DNA from: Allorhizobium pseudoryzae
Lineage (GTDB): Bacteria > Pseudomonadota > Alphaproteobacteria > Rhizobiales > Rhizobiaceae
Assembly: GCF_011046245.1 (NCBI RefSeq)
Contig: NZ_CP049241.1
Coordinates: 868,001-932,000, forward strand
Reading direction: 5' to 3'
Length of the DNA stretch: 64,000 bases
The translations under genes and the position numbers were made by a program. The notes beneath the pieces are model-generated. The model had not been told where the DNA came from, searched no databases, and worked only from the letters and a program-made list of their open reading frames with translations. This document shows, in pieces, positions 39,176-47,354 of this stretch; position 1 is the first letter of the stretch; each line of letters starts with the position of its first letter.

Positions 39176-39407
39176 TGATCTTCCTCATCGAAATGATGCG
39201 CATTTTGCCATGTCTCGGAGTCCAGCAGATCCGACAAAGGACACCGTCCAGGGAGCCGGTCATGTTATAGCGAATTTCGCCGTAGTCGCGGCGGGTATCA
39301 AGATCGATCACGACACTCGCCGGATCGAGATACACGACATCGGCAAAATCCAGCCCACGCTCCCGAAGGGTCGCCTGCCGCTTCTCCTCATCCCACTCCA
39401 GGTCCAT
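39111..39407 (-). CDS. brnT: BrnT-type toxin
   Basis: 98 residues matching BrnT, a RelE-fold ribonuclease toxin that halts translation. Family motifs are LEWDEEKRQATLRERGLDF at the start, the RRDYGEIRY segment in the middle and RIISMRKINDRERKVYE near the end; the Arg and Glu residues of the last two are the likely active-site residues. The C-terminal ARTCSPKSGGC tail is longer than usual and overlaps the brnA start. A perfect 14-bp palindrome lies 19 bases upstream of the ATG. The gene begins 37 bases after pheS. Confidence 0.92.
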   Translation of the reverse strand: MDLEWDEEKRQATLRERGLDFADVVYLDPASVVIDLDTRRDYGEIRYNMTGSLDGVLCRICWTPRHGKMRIISMRKINDRERKVYERARTCSPKSGGC

Positions 39408-39426
39408 AGCTTACCACGCACATTTG

Positions 39427-39440
39427 TTTGTGGCCACAAA
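39427..39440 (-). promoter_or_regulatory. Palindromic operator candidate for brnTA
   Basis: TTTGTGGCCACAAA, a perfect 14-bp palindrome in the 37-base gap between pheS and brnT, ending 19 bases before the brnT start codon. Ribbon-helix-helix antitoxins such as BrnA bind palindromes in their own promoters, so this is the natural autoregulatory site. Confidence 0.6.
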
Positions 39441-39444
39441 TAAA

Positions 39445-40530
39445 TCAGCTACTCAAACCGCCGAACAAAGTCGGCATGTCGAGCGGGCGGAAGCCGTAGT
39501 GGCTCATCCAGCGCACATCGGCGTTGAAGAAGTCGCGCAGGTCCGGCATGCCGTATTTCAGCATGGCGATGCGGTCGAGGCCCATGCCCCAGGCAAAGCC
39601 CTGGTACTCGTCGGGATCGAGGCCGCCGGCGCGCAGCACGTTCGGGTGCACCATGCCGCAGCCGAGGATTTCCATCCAGTCGGTGCCTTCGCCGAACTTG
39701 ACGATCGGGCCGGAGGAGCGGTCACACTGGATATCCACCTCGAAGCTCGGCTCGGTGAAGGGGAAGAAGGAGGGGCGGAACCGCATGGTGACGCTGTCGA
39801 CCTCGAAGAAGGCCTTGCAGAACTCCTCCAGGATCCAGCGCATGTTGCCGACATGGCTCTTCTTGTCGACGACGAGGCCTTCCACCTGGTGGAACATCGG
39901 CGAATGGGTGGCGTCGGAATCCTGGCGGTAGGTCTTGCCGGGAAGGATGATGCGGATCGGCGGCTTCTGCGCTTCCATGGTGCGGATCTGCACCGGCGAG
40001 GTATGCGTGCGCAACACCTTGCGCTCACCCTTCTCGTCCGGCTGGAAGAAGAAGGTGTCGTGCATTTCGCGGGCCGGATGGCCTTCCGGGAAATTGAGGG
40101 CCGTGAAGTTGTAGTAGTCGGTCTCGATATCCGGACCTTCGGCGATGGAAAAACCCATGTCGGCGAAGATCGCGGTGATCTCGTCAACGATCTGGCTGAT
40201 CGGATGGATGCGGCCACGCTCGGCGGGCGAGGAGCGGACCGGCAGCGTCACATCAAGCGTTTCGGCGGCGAGCCGCGCATTGATCGCGGCGTCCCGCAGA
40301 ACCGTCTTGCGGGCGTTGAGCGCCTCCGTCACCTCGGTCTTCAGGGCGTTGATCGCCGCACCGCGGGTCTGCCGCTCCTCCGGGCTCATGGCACCCAGCG
40401 TCTTCAGGAGGTCCGAGACAGATCCCTTCTTGCCAAGCGCTGCGACGCGCACGGCTTCGAGGGCCGCTTCTTCGCCAGCAGCCGCAATTTCCGTCAGAAG
40501 CGAGGTTTTCAGGTTTTCCAGATCGGACAT
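39445..40530 (-). CDS. pheS: Phenylalanine--tRNA ligase alpha subunit
   Basis: 361 residues from the ATG at 40530 (GGAAG about 8 bases upstream); a longer frame from 40599 lacks similarity and signals. An N-terminal coiled coil (residues 1-85) binds tRNA. The class II catalytic core follows: motif 2 around [11 protein letters not shown] (with the conserved H-T-S), motif 3 in [13 protein letters not shown] near residues 319-331, and the phenylalanine pocket in [12 protein letters not shown]. It forms the heterotetramer with PheT. It lies 144 bases after rplT, beyond a terminator, and carries the brnT cassette directly behind it. Confidence 0.98.
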   Translation of the reverse strand: MSDLENLKTSLLTEIAAAGEEAALEAVRVAALGKKGSVSDLLKTLGAMSPEERQTRGAAINALKTEVTEALNARKTVLRDAAINARLAAETLDVTLPVRSSPAERGRIHPISQIVDEITAIFADMGFSIAEGPDIETDYYNFTALNFPEGHPAREMHDTFFFQPDEKGERKVLRTHTSPVQIRTMEAQKPPIRIILPGKTYRQDSDATHSPMFHQVEGLVVDKKSHVGNMRWILEEFCKAFFEVDSVTMRFRPSFFPFTEPSFEVDIQCDRSSGPIVKFGEGTDWMEILGCGMVHPNVLRAGGLDPDEYQGFAWGMGLDRIAMLKYGMPDLRDFFNADVRWMSHYGFRPLDMPTLFGGLSS

Positions 40531-40601
40531 GGTGTCTTCCGTGTGATGCTCGGCAAAAGTTCGGGTGCGGGACCCTGACGTGCGATCGTGACAATCCAAT
40601 G

Positions 40602-40635
40602 AAAAACCCGCGCCAGCCCAAACCAGCGCGGGTTT
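40602..40635 (-). terminator. Intrinsic terminator after rplT, ahead of pheS
   Basis: A perfect 10-bp stem (AAACCCGCGC and its complement, 40604-40613 with 40626-40635) followed by five T residues on the minus strand. It lies 39 bases after rplT and 71 bases before pheS. It could be a plain terminator or an attenuator of pheS; no Phe-rich leader peptide is visible. Confidence 0.85.
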
Positions 40636-40674
40636 CCCAAATCTACGAAGCTTTTTAAGCCTGGGAAGCGCTGG

Positions 40675-41079
40675 TTAACGAACCGCGCTTTCAAACTCGT
40701 TGGTCGTGCCGGCGTCCTTGAGGTACTCGAGTGCCTTCTTGGAAGCTTCGACGAGCGCACCGAATGCGGCCGGCTCATGGATGGCCATGTCGGACAGAAC
40801 CTTGCGGTCCACTTCGATGCCAGCCTTGTTCAGGCCGTCGATGAAACGGCCGTAGGTCAGGCCGAATTCGCGAACAGCAGCGTTGATACGCTGAATCCAC
40901 AGAGCGCGGAAGTTGCGCTTGTTGACCTTACGGTCGCGCGTGGCAAACTGACGCGAACGGTCCACAGCCGCCTTTGCGGCGCGGATGGTGTTCTTGCGGC
41001 GGCCGTAGAAACCCTTGGCGGCCTTGAGGGTCTTGGTGTGCTTGGCGCGGGAAGTTACGCCACGTTTTACGCGTGCCAT
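40675..41079 (-). CDS. rplT: 50S ribosomal protein L20
   Basis: 134 residues, typical for alphaproteobacterial L20. The start [30 protein letters not shown] is followed by the conserved [17 protein letters not shown] and the C-terminal globular domain with [20 protein letters not shown]. It binds 23S rRNA early in large-subunit assembly and in many bacteria also represses translation of its own operon. It follows rpmI with a 39-base gap and is the last gene before the terminator at 40602. The C-terminal extension after [13 protein letters not shown] is usual in this group. Confidence 0.98.
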   Translation of the reverse strand: MARVKRGVTSRAKHTKTLKAAKGFYGRRKNTIRAAKAAVDRSRQFATRDRKVNKRNFRALWIQRINAAVREFGLTYGRFIDGLNKAGIEVDRKVLSDMAIHEPAAFGALVEASKKALEYLKDAGTTNEFESAVR

Positions 41080-41118
41080 GTCATGATCTCCTTAACGTGT
41101 TCCGGTAGCGAATGGGTC

Positions 41119-41322
41119 TCAGAGACCGTTCGGCAGGTAGTTCTTGATAACCTTCTTGCCATCGGGTTCGGCAAGGATCATCGTGCCGCGAGCATCGCGG
41201 ATGAACTTGTTGGAACGCTTGATCATGCCGTGACGCTTGCCGGCGGCGGCTGCAACGACCTTACCGGTCGCGGTAACCTTGAACCGCTTCTTGGCGGACG
41301 ACTTCGTCTTCATCTTGGGCAT
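41119..41322 (-). CDS. rpmI: 50S ribosomal protein L35
   Basis: 67 residues, normal length. The sequence [20 protein letters not shown] followed by [19 protein letters not shown] is diagnostic for L35, a small basic protein of the large ribosomal subunit. It forms the conserved infC-rpmI-rplT cluster. A good promoter lies in the 195-base gap to infC, so rpmI and rplT can be expressed independently of infC. The short AGTAG element before the ATG is a weak ribosome-binding site, consistent with coupled or regulated translation in this operon. Confidence 0.98.
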   Translation of the reverse strand: MPKMKTKSSAKKRFKVTATGKVVAAAAGKRHGMIKRSNKFIRDARGTMILAEPDGKKVIKNYLPNGL

Positions 41323-41424
41323 TTTGCTACTCCATAATTCTTGTATCGGATCCGGCTGATGAGGCCAGTTCCAAGCTATTCAAAAACGGCCACGGCATGC
41401 CCTGCCGGACCGTTCGGACGCGCG

Positions 41425-41453
41425 CTTATAGCGGCACATACCGCAAAGCGCAA
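41425..41453 (-). promoter_or_regulatory. Promoter for rpmI-rplT
   Basis: On the minus strand TTGCGC (41448-41453), a 17-base spacer and TATAAG (41425-41430). It lies about 100 bases upstream of the rpmI start codon, leaving a leader long enough for L20-type translational control. Confidence 0.7.
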
Positions 41454-41517
41454 TGGGGGTGGTGCGGATTGCGATGAGATGACCGGTGGCGGCGATGGCC
41501 GGCAACCGGAGCTGGCC

Positions 41518-42054
41518 TCAGCGAGGGGCCAGCACCATCATCATCTGACGACCTTCGAGCTTCGGTTCGGCTTCCACCTTGGCAATCGCCGCGGTGTCTT
41601 CCTTCACCTGAAGCAGAAGCTTCATGCCGAGTTCCTGGTGCGCCATTTCGCGGCCACGGAAACGCAGCGTCACACGAACCTTGTCGCCATCCTCGAAGAA
41701 CCGAATGATGGCCTTCATCTTCACCTCATAATCATGGGTGTCGATGTTCGGGCGCATCTTGATTTCTTTGATTTCGACGATCTTCTGCTTCTTGCGCGCT
41801 TCGGCCGCCTTCTTCTGGTTGGCGTATTTCAGCTTGCCGAGATCGAGGATCTTGCAGACCGGCGGGTCGTTGTTGGGAGAAATCTCGACCAGATCGAGCC
41901 CCGCCTCTTCCGCCATCTTGAGCGCCTGATCTGTCGGCACGATGCCGAGGTTTTCACCCTCTGCGTTGATCAGCTGAACGCGGGGGATGCGGATTTCCCG
42001 GTTTGAGCGCGGCCCGTCCTTGACTGGAGCGTCGGCTTTGAAAGGTCTGCGAAT
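41518..42054 (-). CDS. infC: Translation initiation factor IF-3 with ATT start codon
   Basis: 178 residues. The start must be ATT at 42052-42054: the frame is stopped by TAG five codons upstream, no ATG, GTG or TTG lies between, AGGAG is 9 bases upstream, and the first residues after it ([20 protein letters not shown]) are the standard IF-3 N-terminus. Starting at the first in-frame ATG (41940) would delete 38 conserved residues including [12 protein letters not shown]-3 checks start codons and prevents subunit re-association. An AUU start lets IF-3 repress its own synthesis, as established in enterobacteria. [17 protein letters not shown] and the C-terminal [20 protein letters not shown] are typical. 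Confidence 0.96.
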   Translation of the reverse strand: MRRPFKADAPVKDGPRSNREIRIPRVQLINAEGENLGIVPTDQALKMAEEAGLDLVEISPNNDPPVCKILDLGKLKYANQKKAAEARKKQKIVEIKEIKMRPNIDTHDYEVKMKAIIRFFEDGDKVRVTLRFRGREMAHQELGMKLLLQVKEDTAAIAKVEAEPKLEGRQMMMVLAPR

Positions 42055-42235
42055 GGTCGTATTCTCCTAGAATTATCCCTGGATCGCAACGGCGATCATC
42101 TGCGCCCAGCGCAATAGCGGGCAATGTCGTCAACGCTGCGGCGAAGTCAATAGCATAGTTCGTGCAGGAAATCACCTGCTGCCGGGTTTTTGCGAATCTG
42201 TTTTATAGAGTGCCTCGATACAGATGGAGGCAGAC

Positions 42236-43030
42236 ATGAATTCAACGCAATCGACGCCCGCACTTCGGACCCTCTCCGTCGGCCAGGCGGGCGATGAACG
42301 CGCGATCGCCGTGCTGCACCGCGAGGCAACCGATGGCGGCAACACCCAGCTCGTCTGGCTCGGCGGCTACCGCTCCGACATGACGGGAACGAAGGCGGCC
42401 GAAACGGACAGGCTGGCGGCAGAGCTCGGCCTTGCCTGCCTGCGCTTCGACTATTCGGGTCACGGCCAATCCGGCGGCGCCTTCCGGGACGGCACGATCT
42501 CGCGCTGGGTGGAGGAATCGCTCGCCGTCATCGACGCCCATCCGGCCGAACGGCTGGTCCTGATCGGCTCGTCGATGGGGGGCTGGATCGCGCTTCGGGT
42601 CCTGCAGGAGATCCGCAAACGCGGCAGCGGTCCGAAGATCGCCGGCATGGTGCTGATCGCGCCGGCGCCGGACTTCACCAGCGCGCTTATCGAGCCGGCG
42701 CTCACGGAAAACGAACGCCGGCAGCTTTCCCAGCGCGGGTTTTTCGAAGAAGTCTCCGAATACAGCCCGGAGCCGAACATCTTCACGCAGGCCCTGCTGG
42801 AGGACGGACGCCTCAACCGCGTGATGACCGGCCTCATCGAAACCAGGTGCCCCGTGCACATCCTGCAGGGCATGCGGGATGAAGATGTTCCCTACCGGCA
42901 CGCCATGACGCTGCTGGAGCACCTGCCGGCGGACGATGTGGTGCTGACGCTCATTCGTGACGGCGACCACCGCCTGTCGCGGCCCCAGGACATCGACAAG
43001 CTGCAGGCGGCGATCCGGGCAATGGTCTGA
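42236..43030 (+). CDS. Alpha/beta hydrolase
   Basis: 264 residues from the ATG at 42236, which has GGAGG 5 bases upstream; an ATG at 42224 precedes that site. The fold is shown by the FDYSGHGQSGG turn with the oxyanion region, the nucleophile elbow LIGSSMGGWIAL (Ser near residue 114), the Asp in GMRDEDVPY and His in IRDGDHRLS near the end, a complete catalytic triad. The family, related to palmitoyl-protein thioesterase ABHD10-type enzymes, hydrolyses esters or thioesters. No signal peptide. It is divergent from infC. A hairpin without a strong T-tract follows at 43047-43066. Confidence 0.9.
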   Translation: MNSTQSTPALRTLSVGQAGDERAIAVLHREATDGGNTQLVWLGGYRSDMTGTKAAETDRLAAELGLACLRFDYSGHGQSGGAFRDGTISRWVEESLAVIDAHPAERLVLIGSSMGGWIALRVLQEIRKRGSGPKIAGMVLIAPAPDFTSALIEPALTENERRQLSQRGFFEEVSEYSPEPNIFTQALLEDGRLNRVMTGLIETRCPVHILQGMRDEDVPYRHAMTLLEHLPADDVVLTLIRDGDHRLSRPQDIDKLQAAIRAMV

Positions 43031-43068
43031 TCGGCCACACCGTTAGCTGCTGCTAAAATGCAGCAGTC

Positions 43069-43083
43069 TTAACCATAAATTGC
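43069..43083 (+). promoter_or_regulatory. CtrA-like box 1
   Basis: TTAACCAT followed by AAATTGC, that is TTAA-N7-TTGC, with the full TTAACCAT half-site preferred by the cell-cycle regulator CtrA. It lies 87 bases upstream of the cysteine peptidase gene, next to the hairpin at 43047-43066. Confidence 0.4.
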
Positions 43084-43112
43084 GAGAACAGCCGTTAAGA
43101 CTTCGTTCATAA

Positions 43113-43150
43113 TTGACACCCGCCCCTTCCCGATCTTAACGTTTCGTTAG
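43113..43150 (+). promoter_or_regulatory. Promoter and CtrA-like box 2 of the cysteine peptidase gene
   Basis: TTGACA (43113-43118), 17 bases, TTAACG (43136-43141). The -10 region overlaps TTAA-N7-TTAG (43136-43150), one base off the CtrA consensus TTAA-N7-TTAA. The predicted start of transcription is about 20 bases before the ATG. Confidence 0.45.
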
Positions 43151-43169
43151 GATTTTAAGGGACGGGTCC

Positions 43170-43784
43170 ATGATGAATGCCCTCAAGGCACGGCACTTTG
43201 CCGTGGCTGTTGTTGCTATGCTTGCTCCGGCGACTGCCGCCATTCCGGCTCCGCGCTCGATGGCCCACATGACGACGGGTCAGATCACCTCGCAGCCGAT
43301 CGGCCACTACGAATTTTGTCAGACGCATGTGGACGAGTGCAATCAGCGCTTCGCCTCCACCCCGGCGCCGAAGGTGACGGAATTCGGCTGGTCCGCCATC
43401 CGCGACATCAACATCTCGGTCAATCACCGCTACGAAGCCAAGACGGACATGGAAGTCTATGGCCGCGAAGAGGTCTGGGCCTATCCGGTCACCGCGGGCG
43501 ACTGCGAAGACTATGCGCTGGAAAAGCGCAAGGAACTGGCGGAAAAGGGCTTCTCGCTCGCCGACCTGCTGATTACCGTGGTGCGCAAGCCGGACGGCGA
43601 AGGCCATGCCGTGCTGACGGTGCGCACCTCCGATGGCGATTACATCCTCGACAATCTGACAGACGACGTGAAGATGTGGACCGATACGTCCTACACCTTC
43701 CTGAAGCGCCAGGCCTCGTTCAACACCGGCCGCTGGGTGACGATCGAAGACGGTCGCGAGATCGTCGTCGGCGCTCTGCGCTGA
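43170..43784 (+). CDS. Transglutaminase-like cysteine peptidase (BTLCP family), exported
   Basis: 204 residues of the bacterial transglutaminase-like cysteine proteinase family. A signal peptide covers about residues 1-24 (MMNALKARHFAVAVVAMLAP, Ala-rich end). The catalytic triad is visible: Cys in TAGDCEDYALEK near residue 114, His in GEGHAVLTVRT near residue 150 and Asp in YILDNLTDDV near residue 165. In other bacteria these enzymes process adhesins or act at the cell surface (LapG relatives). Two CtrA-like sites upstream suggest cell-cycle control. A bidirectional terminator follows. Cellular target unknown. Confidence 0.92.
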   Translation: MMNALKARHFAVAVVAMLAPATAAIPAPRSMAHMTTGQITSQPIGHYEFCQTHVDECNQRFASTPAPKVTEFGWSAIRDINISVNHRYEAKTDMEVYGREEVWAYPVTAGDCEDYALEKRKELAEKGFSLADLLITVVRKPDGEGHAVLTVRTSDGDYILDNLTDDVKMWTDTSYTFLKRQASFNTGRWVTIEDGREIVVGALR

Positions 43785-43828
43785 CCACGCTCCGGATCGC
43801 CGGATCGAGCACTGAAATCAACAAACTC

Positions 43829-43855
43829 TAAGGCCGGCGCGAACCGGCCTTATTC
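43829..43855. terminator. Bidirectional intrinsic terminator
   Basis: A perfect stem TAAGGCCGG with its complement around CGCGAA (43829-43837 with 43844-43852), between the convergent ends of the cysteine peptidase gene and mbfA. T/A residues flank both sides. Confidence 0.8.
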
Positions 43856-43883
43856 GTTCCTGGATATGGCGCTGCAGGCCTGA

Positions 43884-44864
43884 TCATCCGTTGCCGATGA
43901 GAATGCCCGCCGCCAGCACCAGCGAGCCACCGAACACGACCTGGAAGACCGCCCGCAGGAAGGGTGTTTCCATATACTTGTTCTGAATGAAGGCGATCGC
44001 CCACAATTCGAAGAACACGACGATGGCTGCGACAATGGTCGCCGTCCAGAAATGCGGGATGAGATAAGGCAGGGCATGGCCAAGGCCGCCAAGCGCCGTC
44101 ATGATGCCGGAGGCAAGACCACGCTTGAGCGGCGAACCGCGGCCCGACAGCTTGCCGTCATCATGGGCGGCTTCCGTAAAGCCCATCGAAATGCCGGCAC
44201 CGACGGAGGCCGACAGGCCGATGAGGAAGGTCTGCCAGGTATCCTGCGTGGCAAAGGCCGCGGCGAAGATGGGGGCGAGCGTCGAGACGGATCCGTCCAT
44301 CAGGCCGGCCAGGCCCGGCTGCACATAGGTGAGGATGAACTGCCGGCGCTCCGTCTGGTCCTCCTCCTCCCGCACCTCATCCGGCGTATGTTTTTCGCCC
44401 AGCCGATGGGCGATTTCCCCGTGTCCCTGTTCGGCCAGCGCCAGGTCGCCCAGCAATTGCCGTGTGCCGGCATCGGTGACGCGCTTGCCTGCTTCGGTAT
44501 AGAAGCGGAAGGCCTGGGCCTCCATCAGTTCCGCCTGGGCGCGGATGGTCTCCAGCGACAGATTGCTCATCAGCCAGTCCGGCCGCCGCTGGTAGAAGCC
44601 ACGCACATGTTCGCGGCGGATCAGCGGGATATCTTCGCCGAAACGCTGGCGGAACTGCGAGATCAGCATGTTACGGTGCGCCTGCTCCACCTCCGCCATA
44701 TCCCGGAAGACCTTGGCGCTGTCGGGTGCCCGATCGGACAGGGAGGCAGCATAGGACTGGTAGATGCGGGCATCCTCCTCTTCCGAGGAAATGGCAAGCG
44801 CCAGAATTTCCGGCTCGCTCAGGCTTTCAAAGGCACGGCGGCCGCCGCGAAACAGATCCAACAT
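43884..44864 (-). CDS. mbfA: Membrane-bound ferritin MbfA, iron exporter
   Basis: 326 residues. The N-terminal half is an erythrin/rubrerythrin-like di-iron domain: SSEEEDARIYQSY, then MAEVEQAHRNML, LMEAQAFRFYTEAG and ALAEQGHGEIAHRLG supply the Glu and His ligands. The C-terminal half is a VIT1/CCC1-type transporter with about five helices (GLMDGSVSTLAPIFAAAFAT, GISMGFTEAAHDDG). This fusion is MbfA, shown in Agrobacterium and Bradyrhizobium to export iron and protect against peroxide, with Irr as repressor. An iron control element overlaps the promoter here (44877-44892), so Irr control is well supported. Monocistronic. Confidence 0.95.
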   Translation of the reverse strand: MLDLFRGGRRAFESLSEPEILALAISSEEEDARIYQSYAASLSDRAPDSAKVFRDMAEVEQAHRNMLISQFRQRFGEDIPLIRREHVRGFYQRRPDWLMSNLSLETIRAQAELMEAQAFRFYTEAGKRVTDAGTRQLLGDLALAEQGHGEIAHRLGEKHTPDEVREEEDQTERRQFILTYVQPGLAGLMDGSVSTLAPIFAAAFATQDTWQTFLIGLSASVGAGISMGFTEAAHDDGKLSGRGSPLKRGLASGIMTALGGLGHALPYLIPHFWTATIVAAIVVFFELWAIAFIQNKYMETPFLRAVFQVVFGGSLVLAAGILIGNG

Positions 44865-44876
44865 GGGAAAATCCTT

Positions 44877-44891
44877 TTTAGAATTATTCTA

Positions 44892-44892
<1 letters not shown>
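44877..44892 (-). promoter_or_regulatory. Iron control element (Irr box) of mbfA
   Basis: TTTAGAATTATTCTAA, a near-perfect palindrome with TTAGAA and TTCTAA arms, matching the ICE motif bound by Irr in Rhizobiales. It lies 13 bases upstream of the mbfA ATG and touches the predicted -10 element. Confidence 0.85.
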
Positions 44893-46203
<1,311 letters not shown>

Positions 46204-46221
46204 GCCCTGCACAAGCACCGC

Positions 46222-46668
46222 ATGTCCGTGCGGCGTAACTTTTTCGATCTCCTGCGGATCCTGCAGGAGATCGATCCTCTCCTCCTGATCACCCCGCATG
46301 CGATGAACGGGACAACAAAACGACTGACCTTCATGGTGATCGGCCCCGCCTCGTTCCTCAAGGAACGGACACGGGGGGTCTGGTCGGATGCCGCCGTCGA
46401 TCTCGTGGGGCCGGTCGCGGCTGCCGATCTGTCGACGATGGTGTTGGACGGAGATCTGGACGGCGCCATCATCGACGTGCGCTACGACCCTGACATCCTG
46501 CTCTCGATCCTCGATATCCTGCAGGCGCAAAAGACACCGGCACTGTTCGCAAGCCCGATGTCGCTGACCGCGCATCTGACCGGCGGATTCGTGCTTTCGC
46601 GCAGGGCAGAGGACATGGCGGCTATCGTGCGGCAACTTCTGGGTGATCGGAATGCCACCCTGCACTAG
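46222..46668 (+). CDS. Receiver-like (pseudo-REC) protein
   Basis: Up to 148 residues. From about residue 36 it has a CheY-like alternating pattern (TFMVIGPASFL, then DGDLDGAIIDVRYDP, then TPALFASP and FVLSRR) but lacks the cluster of acidic residues expected after the first strand. It therefore looks like a degenerate receiver that is not phosphorylated in the normal way. The start is uncertain: neither the ATG at 46222 nor that at 46303 has a good ribosome-binding site, and a perfect hairpin lies between them. It has no kinase or output domain. Its partner is unknown. Confidence 0.6.
   Translation: MSVRRNFFDLLRILQEIDPLLLITPHAMNGTTKRLTFMVIGPASFLKERTRGVWSDAAVDLVGPVAAADLSTMVLDGDLDGAIIDVRYDPDILLSILDILQAQKTPALFASPMSLTAHLTGGFVLSRRAEDMAAIVRQLLGDRNATLH
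46244..46274. promoter_or_regulatory. Perfect 12-bp hairpin after the TRAP binding-protein gene
   Basis: TCGATCTCCTGC pairs with its exact complement around GGATCCT. It starts 40 bases after the binding-protein stop codon. There is no T-run, so it may stabilise the upstream mRNA or control the receiver-like gene rather than terminate transcription. Confidence 0.5.
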
Positions 46669-46710
46669 CATTTCAGGTTGCACTCTGCGCCGATGCGCCT
46701 ATGCTGGGGG

Positions 46711-46962
46711 ATGACACATCACCATTCGACCGGCAATCCGATCCGCGGATTTTACCCCTACATCTTCTTCTCCGAAGATATGGAGCGGATGGAACTGGCT
46801 CTCCGTTCGGCCCTGTTTGCCTGTCGTCGCCACCAAACCGACATCGATGTGGAGCAGGCGGCACGGCTGGTGCTGAGGCTTTACCGCATGGGCCTGACCG
46901 AACCGGAAAAGCTGGCGATCCTGACCACCCGGATGTTGGCCCACAGACGCACAGCCCCATAG
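46711..46962 (+). CDS. Small hypothetical protein
   Basis: 83 residues from the ATG at 46711; ATGs at 46678 and 46693 are in the same frame and the true start is uncertain (GGGGG directly before the ATG). The sequence is helical and amphipathic, with MERMELALRSALFACRRH and AARLVLRLYRMGLTEPEKL, resembling a compact three-helix protein, and its codon use fits a real gene. No family is recognised. It is followed at once by a terminator, supporting that this is an expressed unit. Confidence 0.55.
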   Translation: MTHHHSTGNPIRGFYPYIFFSEDMERMELALRSALFACRRHQTDIDVEQAARLVLRLYRMGLTEPEKLAILTTRMLAHRRTAP

Positions 46963-46966
46963 AAAA

Positions 46967-46990
46967 CGAGGGCCGCTTGCGCAGCCCTCG
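46967..46990. terminator. Bidirectional intrinsic terminator
   Basis: CGAGGGC and GCCCTCG arms around a 10-base loop, with AAAA on both sides. It separates the convergent small genes ending at 46962 and 46997. Confidence 0.75.
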
Positions 46991-46996
46991 AAAAGA

Positions 46997-47179
46997 TTAA
47001 AGACGGGAATCACCACCGGTGTTTTGCCGCGCCTTGGCGCCGACCCGATCATTGCCGTTCATCGTCTTGCCGTCCGGCTCCTGGCCGTAATAGGTGCCGC
47101 CCAGATGGCCGCCGGCGCTGGTGTTCTTGACCTGCGCCTTGGCGCGGGCCTGCTGTTCCTTGACGTTGGTCTTGCTCAT
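46997..47179 (-). CDS. Small hydrophilic protein, 60 residues
   Basis: 60 residues, very rich in Lys, Gly, Asn, Gln and charged residues, without hydrophobic core: MSKTNVKEQQARAKAQ at the start, GGHLGGTYYGQEPDGK in the middle. This is the composition of small intrinsically disordered stress-related proteins, but no named family is evident. A GGAGG element is present 6 bases upstream of the ATG (GGAGGCAAATC on the minus strand) and a terminator sits directly after the stop, so it is probably a real monocistronic gene. Confidence 0.65.
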   Translation of the reverse strand: MSKTNVKEQQARAKAQVKNTSAGGHLGGTYYGQEPDGKTMNGNDRVGAKARQNTGGDSRL

Positions 47180-47354
47180 GATTTGCCTCCGTTATTGGCG
47201 GGGGTTGACGTTGACCAACCGCTGAGGCGCGTGAAGGTTCCGAACCATCGCGGGGCCCGGATCGTGATCCGGGACGTCCTTGATCGTGTTCCAGGTCGAG
47301 AAAACGGCTTGTGGACGTCAGTCTCGCCTCGTCTCCAACCGACGAGGTTTCCTC

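Noticed and set aside
40509..40778. Frame running from the end of rplT into pheS, as a possible leader peptide
   Set aside because: It has no run of Phe codons and overlaps a terminator stem; it is in a shadow frame of rplT and pheS.
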